From Xiphydria camelus (Eukaryota > Arthropoda > Insecta > Hymenoptera > Xiphydriidae): DNA of 64,000 bases. A program made the translations under genes and the position numbers. The stretch covers positions 20,756,684-20,820,683 of the forward strand of contig OY783198.1 of NCBI GenBank assembly GCA_963678675.1, in the 5' to 3' direction. This document shows, one piece after another, positions 1-12,100 of the stretch. Position 1 is the stretch's first letter. Each line of letters begins with the position of its first letter. The notes below the pieces were generated by a model, which searched no databases, had not been told where the DNA came from, and saw only the letters and a list, made by a program, of their open reading frames with translations.

Positions 1-521
1 CTTATGTATTTTTTCGCGCTGATTACGAAAATGATATATTTATTGAGGAAATCTCAACGGAACACCGAGATATCGATGATTTCTTGCGGAAAAAAAAATT
101 TCTTTATACACAAAATCAGCGTTATTTCATATTTCCTTTGAGATCTCGACCAAATAACCGTGCTTTTCGGAATCAGCGTAAAAAAATACATCGGATAGGG
201 TGGTCGAGATTCCAATTCCGAAGATTTTCATTTTTCGAAAAAATTGACAATTTCTGTAAGGTCGGGACCTTACAGAAAATGCGATTTTTCGCAAAAATCG
301 AAATCTCTGGAATCGAATTCTCGACCATCATATCTTATGTATTTTTTCGCGCTGATTACGAAAATGATATATTTATTGAGGAAATCTCAACGGAACACCG
401 AGATATCGATGATTTCTGGCGGAAAAAAAAATTTCTTTATACACAAAATCAGCGTTATTTCATATTTCCTTTGAGATCTCGACCAAATAACCGTGCTTTT
501 CGGAATCAGCGTAAAAAAATA
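1..521. repeat. Satellite block 0: N-W (left end cut by window)
   Basis: Partial block ending in a W unit whose hairpin carries CATCATATC instead of CATCCTATC. The same W-with-CATCATATC unit precedes type B again at 16475-16752 and 18452-18729. Confidence 0.9.
189..339. repeat. Type A junction hairpin (reference copy)
   Basis: This 151-bp imperfect inverted repeat is centred on the perfect stem GTAAGGTCGGGACCTTAC (256-273). The right arm is AT-rich and contains an EcoRI site. The left arm matches its reverse complement with many scattered differences, including CATCGGATA where the right arm gives CATAAGATA. The same hairpin recurs in about 85 units, for example centred near 909, 1242, 1575 and then at 333-bp steps. 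It could extrude as a cruciform or fold as RNA if transcribed. Confidence 0.9.
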
Positions 522-651
522 CATAAGATAGGGTGATCCAGAATTCGATTCCAGAGATTTCGATTTTTGCGAAAAATCTAAGGGGTATGCCTTAGATTTT
601 TTGCAAAAATCGAAATGTCTGGAATCGAATTCTCGACCATCCTATCTTATG
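522..651. repeat. Type B junction hairpin (reference copy)
   Basis: Two 62-bp arms (522-583 and 590-651) flank a 6-nt loop (GGTATG), with about 90% arm identity. The 12-bp stem nearest the loop (AAAAATCTAAGG) is perfect. The left arm begins CATAAGATAG, like the inverted right arm, whereas type A begins CATCGGATAG. This hairpin is 21 bp shorter than type A, which accounts for the 312-bp unit. The other copies are at 1833-1962, 3144-3273, 6119-6248, 16753-16882, 18730-18859, 19375-19504, 21352-21481, 22663-22792, 23641-23770, 26617-26746 and 30925-31054. Confidence 0.92.
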
Positions 652-1832
652 TATTTTTTCGCGCTGATTACGAAAATAATATATTTATTGAGGAAATCTC
701 AACGGAACACCGAGATATCGATGATTTCTTGCGGAAAAAAATATTTCTTTATACACAAAATCAGCGTTATTTCATATTTCCTTTGAGATCTCGACCAAAT
801 AACCGTGCTTTTCGGAATCAGCGTAAAAAAATACATCGGATAGGGTGGTCGAGATTCCAATTCCGAAGATTTTCATTTTTCGAAAAAATTGACAATTTCT
901 GTAAGGTCGGGACCTTACAGAAAATGCGATTTTTCGCAAAAATCGAAATCTCTGGAATCGAATTCTCGACCATCCTATCTTATGTATTTTTTCGCGCTGA
1001 TTACGAAAATGATATATTTATTGAGGAAATCTCAACGGAACACCGAGATATCGATGATTTCTTGCGGAAAAAAAAATTTCTTTATACACAAAATCAGCGT
1101 TATTTCATATTTCCTTTGAGATCTCGACCAAATAACCGTGCTTTTCGGAATCAGCGTAAAAAAATACATCGGATAGGGTGGTCGAGATTCCAATTCCGAA
1201 GATTTTCATTTTTCGAAAAAATTGACAATTTCTGTAAGGTCGGGACCTTACAGAAAATGCGATTTTTCGCAAAAATCGAAATCTCTGGAATCGAATTCTC
1301 GACCATCCTATCTTATGTATTTTTTCGCGCTGATTACGAAAATGATATATTTATTGAGGAAATCTCAACGGAACACCGAGATATCGATGATTTCTTGCGG
1401 AAAAAAATATTTCTTTATACACAAAATCAGCGTTATTTCATATTTCCTTTGAGATCTCGACCAAATAACCGTGCTTTTCGGAATCAGCGTAAAAAAATAC
1501 ATCGGATAGGGTGGTCGAGATTCCAATTCCGAAGATTTTCATTTTTCGAAAAAATTGACAATTTCTGTAAGGTCGGGACCTTACAGAAAATGCGATTTTT
1601 CGCAAAAATCGAAATCTCTGGAATCGAATTCTCGACCATCATATCTTATGTATTTTTTCGCGCTGATTACGAAAATGATATATTTATTGAGGAAATCTCA
1701 ACGGAACACCGAGATATCGATGATTTCTTGCGGAAAAAAATATTTCTTTATACACAAAATCAGCGTTATTTCATATTTCCTTTGAGATCTCGACCAAATA
1801 ACCGTGCTTTTCGGAATCAGCGTAAAAAAATA
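522..1832. repeat. Satellite block 1: Ys-N-Ys-Ys
   Basis: 1311 bp = 312 + 3 x 333. The type B unit has a private GAAAATAATATATT variant near 676. The last unit carries CATCATATC. Confidence 0.9.
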
Positions 1833-3143
1833 CATAAGATAGGGTGATCCAGAATTCGATTCCAGAGATTTCGATTTTTGCGAAAAATCTAAGGGGTATG
1901 CCTTAGATTTTTTGCAAAAATCGAAATGTCTGGAATCGAATTCTCGACCATCCTATCTTATGTATTTTTTCGCGCTGATTACGAAAATGATATATTTATT
2001 GAGGAAATCTCAACGGAACACCGAGATATCGATGATTTCTTGCGGAAAAAAATATTTCTTTATACACAAAATCTGCGTTATTTCATATTTCCTTTGAGAT
2101 CTCGACCAAATAACCGTGCTTTTCGGAATCAGCGTAAAAAAATACATCGGATAGGGTGGTCGAGATTCCAATTCCGAAGATTTTCATTTTTCGAAAAAAT
2201 TGACAATTTCTGTAAGGTCGGGACCTTACAGAAAATGCGATTTTTCGCAAAAATCGAAATCTCTGGAATCGAATTCTCGACCATCCTATCTTATGTATTT
2301 TTTCGCGCTGATTACGAAAATGATATATTTATTGAGGAAATCTCAACGGAACACCGAGATATCGATGATTTCTGGCGGAAAAAAAAATTTCTTTATACAC
2401 AAAATCAGCGTTATTTCATATTTCCTTTGAGATCTCGACCAAATAACCGTGCTTTTCGGAATCAGCGTAAAAAAATACATCGGATAGGGTGGTCGAGATT
2501 CCAATTCCGAAGATTTTCATTTTTCGAAAAAATTGACAATTTCTGTAAGGTCGGGACCTTACAGAAAATGCGATTTTTCGCAAAAATCGAAATCTCTGGA
2601 ATCGAATTCTCGACCATCCTATCTTATGTATTTTTTCGCGCTGATTACGAAAATGATATATTTATTGAGGAAATCTCAACGGAACACCGAGATATCGATG
2701 ATTTCTTGCGGAAAAAAAAATTTCTTTATACACAAAATCAGCGTTATTTCATATTTCCTTTGAGATCTCGACCAAATAACCGTGCTTTTCGGAATCAGCG
2801 TAAAAAAATACATCGGATAGGGTGGTCGAGATTCCAATTCCGAAGATTTTCATTTTTCGAAAAAATTGACAATTTCTGTAAGGTCGGGACCTTACAGAAA
2901 ATGCGATTTTTCGCAAAAATCGAAATCTCTGGAATCGAATTCTCGACCATCCTATCTTATGTATTTTTTCGCGCTGATTACGAAAATGATATATTTATTG
3001 AGGAAATCTCAACGGAACACCGAGATATCGATGATTTCTTGCGGAGAAAAAAATTTCTTTATACACAAAATCAGCGTTATTTCATATTTCCTTTGAGATC
3101 TCGACCAAATAACCGTGCTTTTCGGAATCAGCGTAAAAAAATA
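1833..3143. repeat. Satellite block 2: Y-W-N-E
   Basis: 1311 bp. First block of the recurrent form 'type B unit with Y body ... final E unit', which is seen again in blocks 7 to 10. Confidence 0.9.
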
Positions 3144-6118
3144 CATAAGATAGGGTGATCCAGAATTCGATTCCAGAGATTTCGATTTTTGCGAAAAATC
3201 TAAGGGGTATGCCTTAGATTTTTTGCAAAAATCGAAATGTCTGGAATCGAATTCTCGACCATCCTATCTTATGTATTTTTTCGCGCTGATTACGAAAATG
3301 ATATATTTATTGAGGAAATCTCAACGGAACACCGAGATATGGATGATTTCTTGCGGAAAAAAAATTTCTTTATACACAAAATCAGCGTTATTTCATATTT
3401 CCTTTGAGATTTCGACCAAATAACCGTGCTTTTCGGAATCAGCGTAAAAAAATACATCGGATAGGGTGGTCGAGATTCCAATTCCGAAGATTTTCATTTT
3501 TCGAAAAAATTGACAATTTCTGTAAGGTCGGGACCTTACAGAAAATGCGATTTTTCGCAAAAATCGAAATCTCTGGAATCGAATTCTCGACCATCCTATC
3601 TTATGTATTTTTTCGCGCTGATTACGAAAATGATATATTTATTGAGGAAATCTCAACGGAACACCGAGATATCGATGATTTCTTGCGGAAAAAAAAATTT
3701 CTTTATACACAAAATCAGCGTTATTTCATATTTCCTTTGAGATCTCGACCAAATAACCGTGCTTTTCGGAATCAGCGTAAAAAAATACATCGGATAGGGT
3801 GGTCGAGATTCCAATTCCGAAGATTTTCATTTTTCGAAAAAATTGACAATTTCTGTAAGGTCGGGACCTTACAGAAAATGCGATTTTTCGCAAAAATCGA
3901 AATCTCTGGAATCGAATTCTCGACCATCCTATCTTATGTATTTTTTCGCGCTGATTACGAAAATGATATATTTATTGAGGAAATCTCAACGGAACACCGA
4001 GATATCGATGATTTCTTGCGGAAAAAAAAATTTCTTTATACACAAAATCAGCGTTATTTCATATTTCCTTTGAGATCTCGACCAAATAACCGTGCTTTTC
4101 GGAATCAGCGTAAAAAAATACATCGGATAGGGTGGTCGAGATTCCAATTCCGAAGATTTTCATTTTTCGAAAAAATTGACAATTTCTGTAAGGTCGGGAC
4201 CTTACAGAAAATGCGATTTTTCGCAAAAATCGAAATCTCTGGAATCGAATTCTCGACCATCCTATCTTATGTATTTTTTTACGCTGACTACGAAAATGAT
4301 ATATTTATTGAGGAAATCTCAACGGAACACCGAGATATCGATGATTTCTTGCGGAAAAAAATATTTCTTTATACACAAAATCTGCGTTATTTCATATTTC
4401 CTTTGAGATCTCGACCAAATAACCGTGCTTTTCGGAATCAGCGTAAAAAAATACATCGGATAGGGTGGTCGAGATTCCAATTCCGAAGATTTTCATTTTT
4501 CGAAAAAATTGACAATTTCTGTAAGGTCGGGACCTTACAGAAAATGCGATTTTTCGCAAAAATCGAAATCTCTGGAATCGAATTCTCGACCATCCTATCT
4601 TATGTATTTTTTCGCGCTGATTACGAAAATGATATATTTATTGAGGAAATCTCAACGGAACACCGAGATATCGATGATTTCTTGCGGAAAAAAATATTTC
4701 TTTATACACAAAATCTGCGTTATTTCATATTTCCTTTGAGATCTCGACCAAATAACCGTGCTTTTCGGAATCAGCGTAAAAAAATACATCGGATAGGGTG
4801 GTCGAGATTCCAATTCCGAAGATTTTCATTTTTCGAAAAAATTGACAATTTCTGTAAGGTCGGGACCTTACAGAAAATGCGATTTTTCGCAAAAATCGAA
4901 ATCTCTGGAATCGAATTCTCGACCATCCTATCTTATGTATTTTTTCGCGCTGATTACGAAAATGATATATTTATTGAGGAAATCTCAACGGAACACCGAG
5001 ATATCGATGATTTCTGGCGGAAAAAAAAATTTCTTTATACACAAAATCAGCGTTATTTCATATTTCCTTTGAGATCTCGACCAAATAACCGTGCTTTTCG
5101 GAATCAGCGTAAAAAAATACATCGGATAGGGTGGTCGAGATTCCAATTCCGAAGATTTTCATTTTTCGAAAAAATTGACAATTTCTGTAAGGTCGGGACC
5201 TTACAGAAAATGCGATTTTTCGCAAAAATCGAAATCTCTGGAATCGAATTCTCGACCATCCTATCTTATGTATTTTTTCGCGCTGATTACGAAAATGATA
5301 TATTTATTGAGGAAATCTCAACGGAACACCGAGATATCGATGATTTCTTGCGGAAAAAAAAATTTCTTTATACACAAAATCAGCGTTATTTCATATTTCC
5401 TTTGAGATCTCGACCAAATAACCGTGCTTTTCGGAATCAGCGTAAAAAAATACATCGGATAGGGTGGTCGAGATTCCAATTCCGAAGATTTTCATTTTTC
5501 GAAAAAATTGACAATTTCTGTAAGGTCGGGACCTTACAGAAAATGCGATTTTTCGCAAAAATCGAAATCTCTGGAATCGAATTCTCGACCATCCTATCTT
5601 ATGTATTTTTTCGCGCTGATTACGAAAATGATATATTTATTGAGGAAATCTCAACGGAACACCGAGATATCGATGATTTCTTGCGGAAAAAAAAATTTCT
5701 TTATACACAAAATCAGCGTTATTTCATATTTCCTTTGAGATCTCGACCAAATAACCGTGCTTTTCGGAATCAGCGTAAAAAAATACATCGGATAGGGTGG
5801 TCGAGATTCCAATTCCGAAGATTTTCATTTTTCGAAAAAATTGACAATTTCTGTAAGGTCGGGACCTTACAGAAAATGCGATTTTTCGCAAAAATCGAAA
5901 TCTCTGGAATCGAATTCTCGACCATCCTATCTTATGTATTTTTTCGCGCTGATTACGAAAATGATATATTTATTGAGGAAATCTCAACGGAACACCGAGA
6001 TATCGATGATTTCTTGCGGAAAAAAATATTTCTTTATACACAAAATCTGCGTTATTTCATATTTCCTTTGAGATCTCGACCAAATAACCGTGCTTTTCGG
6101 AATCAGCGTAAAAAAATA
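3144..6118. repeat. Satellite block 3: M-N-N-T-Y-W-N-N-Y
   Basis: 2975 bp, one less than 312 + 8 x 333 because the M unit lacks one A in the A-tract near 3357. M also has GATATGG and GATTTCGACC. The identical M unit opens block 4, so the two blocks share a duplicated start. Confidence 0.9.
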
Positions 6119-9100
6119 CATAAGATAGGGTGATCCAGAATTCGATTCCAGAGATTTCGATTTTTGCGAAAAATCTAAGGGGTATGCCTTAGATTTTTTG
6201 CAAAAATCGAAATGTCTGGAATCGAATTCTCGACCATCCTATCTTATGTATTTTTTCGCGCTGATTACGAAAATGATATATTTATTGAGGAAATCTCAAC
6301 GGAACACCGAGATATGGATGATTTCTTGCGGAAAAAAAATTTCTTTATACACAAAATCAGCGTTATTTCATATTTCCTTTGAGATTTCGACCAAATAACC
6401 GTGCTTTTCGGAATCAGCGTAAAAAAATACATCGGATAGGGTGGTCGAGATTCCAATTCCGAAGATTTTCATTTTTCGAAAAAATTGACAATTTCTGTAA
6501 GGTCGGGACCTTACAGAAAATGCGATTTTTCGCAAAAATCGAAATCTCTGGAATCGAATTCTCGACCATCCTATCTTATGTATTTTTTCGCGCTGATTAC
6601 GAAAATGATATATTTATTGAGGAAATCTCAACGGAACACCGAGATATCGATGATTTCTTGCGGAAAAAAAAATTTCTTTATACACAAAATCAGCGTTATT
6701 TCATATTTCCTTTGAGATCTCGACCAAATAACCGTGCTTTTCGGAATCAGCGTAAAAAAATACATCGGATAGGGTGGTCGAGATTCCAATTCCGAAGATT
6801 TTCATTTTTCGAAAAAATTGACAATTTCTGTAAGGTCGGGACCTTACAGAAAATGCGATTTTTCGCAAAAATCGAAATCTCTGGAATCGAATTCTCGACC
6901 ATCCTATCTTATGTATTTTTTCGCGCTGATTACGAAAATGATATATTTATTGAGGAAATCTCAACGGAACACCGAGATATCGATGATTTCTTGCGGAAAA
7001 AAAAATTTCTTTATACACAAAATCAGCGTTATTTCATATTTCCTTTGAGATCTCGACCAAATAACCGTGCTTTTCGGAATCAGCGTAAAAAAATACATCG
7101 GATAGGGTGGTCGAGATTCCAATTCCGAAGATTTTCATTTTTCGAAAAAATTGACAATTTCTGTAAGGTCGGGACCTTACAGAAAATGCGATTTTTCGCA
7201 AAAATCGAAATCTCTGGAATCGAATTCTCGACCATCCTATCTTATGTATTTTTTTACGCTGACTACGAAAATGATATATTTATTGAGGAAATCTCAACGG
7301 AACACCGAGATATCGATGATTTCTTGCGGAAAAAAATATTTCTTTATACACAAAATCTGCGTTATTTCATATTTCCTTTGAGATCTCGACCAAATAACCG
7401 TGCTTTTCGGAATCAGCGTAAAAAAATACATCGGATAGGGTGGTCGAGATTCCAATTCCGAAGATTTTCATTTTTCGAAAAAATTGACAATTTCTGTAAG
7501 GTCGGGACCTTACAGAAAATGCGATTTTTCGCAAAAATCGAAATCTCTGGAATCGAATTCTCGACCATCCTATCTTATGTATTTTTTTACGCTGACTACG
7601 AAAATGATATATTTATTGAGGAAATCTCAACGGAACACCGAGATATCGATGATTTCTTGCGGAAAAAAATATTTCTTTATACACAAAATCTGCGTTATTT
7701 CATATTTCCTTTGAGATCTCGACCAAATAACCGTGCTTTTCGGAATCAGCGTAAAAAAATACATCGGATAGGGTGGTCGAGATTCCAATTCCGAAGATTT
7801 TCATTTTTCGAAAAAATTGACAATTTCTGTAAGGTCGGGACCTTACAGAAAATGCGATTTTTCGCAAAAATCGAAATCTCTGGAATCGAATTCTCGACCA
7901 TCCTATCTTATGTATTTTTTCGCGCTGATTACGAAAATGATATATTTATTGAGGAAATCTCAACGGAACACCGAGATATCGATGATTTCTTGCGGAAAAA
8001 AATATTTCTTTATACACAAAATCTGCGTTATTTCATATTTCCTTTGAGATCTCGACCAAATAACCGTGCTTTTCGGAATCAGCGTAAAAAAATACATCGG
8101 ATAGGGTGGTCGAGATTCCAATTCCGAAGATTTTCATTTTTCGAAAAAATTGACAATTTCTGTAAGGTCGGGACCTTACAGAAAATGCGATTTTTCGCAA
8201 AAATCGAAATCTCTGGAATCGAATTCTCGACCATCCTATCTTATGTATTTTTTTACGCTGACTACGAAAATGATATATTTATTGAGGAAATCTCAACGGA
8301 ACACCGAGATATCGATGATTTCTTGCGGAAAAAAATATTTCTTTATACACAAAATCTGCGTTATTTCATATTTCCTTTGAGATCTCGACCAAATAACCGT
8401 GCTTTTCGGAATCAGCGTAAAAAAATACATCGGATAGGGTGGTCGAGATTCCAATTCCGAAGATTTTCATTTTTCGAAAAAATTGACAATTTCTGTAAGG
8501 TCGGGACCTTACAGAAAATGCGATTTTTCGCAAAAATCGAAATCTCTGGAATCGAATTCTCGACCATCCTATCTTATGTATTTTTTTACGCTGACTACGA
8601 AAATGATATATTTATTGAGGAAATCTCAACGGAACACCGAGATATCGATGATTTCTTGCGGAAAAAAAAATTTCTTTATACACAAAATCAGCGTTATTTC
8701 ATATTTCCTTTGAGATCTCGACCAAATAACCGTGCTTTTCGGAATCAGCGTAAAAAAATACATCGGATAGGGTGGTCGAGATTCCAATTCCGAAGATTTT
8801 CATTTTTCGAAAAAATTGACAATTTCTGTAAGGTCGGGACCTTACAGAAAATGCGATTTTTCGCAAAAATCGAAATCTCTGGAATCGAATTCTCGACCAT
8901 CCTATCTTATGTATTTTTTCGCGCTGATTACGAAAATGATATATTTATTGAGGAAATCTCAACGGAACACCGAGATATCGATGATTTCTTGCGGAAAAAA
9001 AAATTTCTTTATACACAAAATCAGCGTTATTTCATATTTCCTTTGAGATCTCGACCAAATAACCGTGCTTTTCGGAATCAGCGTAAAAAAATACATCGGA

Positions 9101-12100
9101 TAGGGTGGTCGAGATTCCAATTCCGAAGATTTTCATTTTTCGAAAAAATTGACAATTTCTGTAAGGTCGGGACCTTACAGAAAATGCGATTTTTCGCAAA
9201 AATCGAAATCTCTGGAATCGAATTCTCGACCATCCTATCTTATGTATTTTTTTACGCTGACTACGAAAATGATATATTTATTGAGGAAATCTCAACGGAA
9301 CACCGAGATATCGATGATTTCTTGCGGAAAAAAATATTTCTTTATACACAAAATCTGCGTTATTTCATATTTCCTTTGAGATCTCGACCAAATAACCGTG
9401 CTTTTCGGAATCAGCGTAAAAAAATACATCGGATAGGGTGGTCGAGATTCCAATTCCGAAGATTTTCATTTTTCGAAAAAATTGACAATTTCTGTAAGGT
9501 CGGGACCTTACAGAAAATGCGATTTTTCGCAAAAATCGAAATCTCTGGAATAGAATTCTCGACCATCCTATCTTATGTATTTTTTCGCGCTGATTACGAA
9601 AATGATATATTTATTGAGGAAATCTCAACGGAACACCGAGATATCGATGATTTCTTGCGGAAAAAAAAATTTCTTTATACACAAAATCAGCGTTATTTCA
9701 TATTTCCTTTGAGATCTCGACCAAATAACCGTGCTTTTCGGAATCAGCGTAAAAAAATACATCGGATAGGGTGGTCGAGATTCCAATTCCGAAGATTTTC
9801 ATTTTTCGAAAAAATTGACAATTTCTGTAAGGTCGGGACCTTACAGAAAATGCGATTTTTCGCAAAAATCGAAATCTCTGGAATCGAATTCTCGACCATC
9901 CTATCTTATGTATTTTTTTACGCTGACTACGAAAATGATATATTTATTGAGGAAATCTCAACGGAACACCGAGATATCGATGATTTCTTGCGGAAAAAAA
10001 TATTTCTTTATACACAAAATCTGCGTTATTTCATATTTCCTTTGAGATCTCGACCAAATAACCGTGCTTTTCGGAATCAGCGTAAAAAAATACATCGGAT
10101 AGGGTGGTCGAGATTCCAATTCCGAAGATTTTCATTTTTCGAAAAAATTGACAATTTCTGTAAGGTCGGGACCTTACAGAAAATGCGATTTTTCGCAAAA
10201 ATCGAAATCTCTGGAATCGAATTCTCGACCATCCTATCTTATGTATTTTTTCGCGCTGATTACGAAAATGATATATTTATTGAGGAAATCTCAACGGAAC
10301 ACCGAGATATCGATGATTTCTTGCGGAAAAAAAAATTTCTTTATACACAAAATCAGCGTTATTTCATATTTCCTTTGAGATCTCGACCAAATAACCGTGC
10401 TTTTCGGAATCAGCGTAAAAAAATACATCGGATAGGGTGGTCGAGATTCCAATTCCGAAGATTTTCATTTTTCGAAAAAATTGACAATTTCTGTAAGGTC
10501 GGGACCTTACAGAAAATGCGATTTTTCGCAAAAATCGAAATCTCTGGAATCGAATTCTCGACCATCCTATCTTATGTATTTTTTCGCGCTGATTACGAAA
10601 ATGATATATTTATTGAGGAAATCTCAACGGAACACCGAGATATCGATGATTTCTTGCGGAAAAAAAAATTTCTTTATACACAAAATCAGCGTTATTTCAT
10701 ATTTCCTTTGAGATCTCGACCAAATAACCGTGCTTTTCGGAATCAGCGTAAAAAAATACATCGGATAGGGTGGTCGAGATTCCAATTCCGAAGATTTTCA
10801 TTTTTCGAAAAAATTGACAATTTCTGTAAGGTCGGGACCTTACAGAAAATGCGATTTTTCGCAAAAATCGAAATCTCTGGAATCGAATTCTCGACCATCC
10901 TATCTTATGTATTTTTTCGCGCTGATTACGAAAATGATATATTTATTGAGGAAATCTCAACGGAACACCGAGATATCGATGATTTCTTGCGGAAAAAAAA
11001 ATTTCTTTATACACAAAATCAGCGTTATTTCATATTTCCTTTGAGATCTCGACCAAATAACCGTGCTTTTCGGAATCAGCGTAAAAAAATACATCGGATA
11101 GGGTGGTCGAGATTCCAATTCCGAAGATTTTCATTTTTCGAAAAAATTGACAATTTCTGTAAGGTCGGGACCTTACAGAAAATGCGATTTTTCGCAAAAA
11201 TCGAAATCTCTGGAATCGAATTCTCGACCATCCTATCTTATGTATTTTTTTACGCTGACTACGAAAATGATATATTTATTGAGGAAATCTCAACGGAACA
11301 CCGAGATATCGATGATTTCTTGCGGAAAAAAATATTTCTTTATACACAAAATCTGCGTTATTTCATATTTCCTTTGAGATCTCGACCAAATAACCGTGCT
11401 TTTCGGAATCAGCGTAAAAAAATACATCGGATAGGGTGGTCGAGATTCCAATTCCGAAGATTTTCATTTTTCGAAAAAATTGACAATTTCTGTAAGGTCG
11501 GGACCTTACAGAAAATGCGATTTTTCGCAAAAATCGAAATCTCTGGAATCGAATTCTCGACCATCCTATCTTATGTATTTTTTTACGCTGACTACGAAAA
11601 TGATATATTTATTGAGGAAATCTCAACGGAACACCGAGATATCGATGATTTCTTGCGGAAAAAAATATTTCTTTATACACAAAATCTGCGTTATTTCATA
11701 TTTCCTTTGAGATCTCGACCAAATAACCGTGCTTTTCGGAATCAGCGTAAAAAAATACATCGGATAGGGTGGTCGAGATTCCAATTCCGAAGATTTTCAT
11801 TTTTCGAAAAAATTGACAATTTCTGTAAGGTCGGGACCTTACAGAAAATGCGATTTTTCGCAAAAATCGAAATCTCTGGAATCGAATTCTCGACCATCCT
11901 ATCTTATGTATTTTTTCGCGCTGATTACGAAAATGATATATTTATTGAGGAAATCTCAACGGAACACCGAGATATCGATGATTTCTTGCGGAAAAAAATA
12001 TTTCTTTATACACAAAATCTGCGTTATTTCATATTTCCTTTGAGATCTCGACCAAATAACCGTGCTTTTCGGAATCAGCGTAAAAAAATACATCGGATAG

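Noticed and set aside
251..267. CENP-B-box-like string TTCTGTAAGGTCGGG in the type A apex
   Set aside because: It matches 7 of the 9 key box positions, but about one such match per 333-bp unit is expected by chance on two strands. Not evidence of CENP-B binding.
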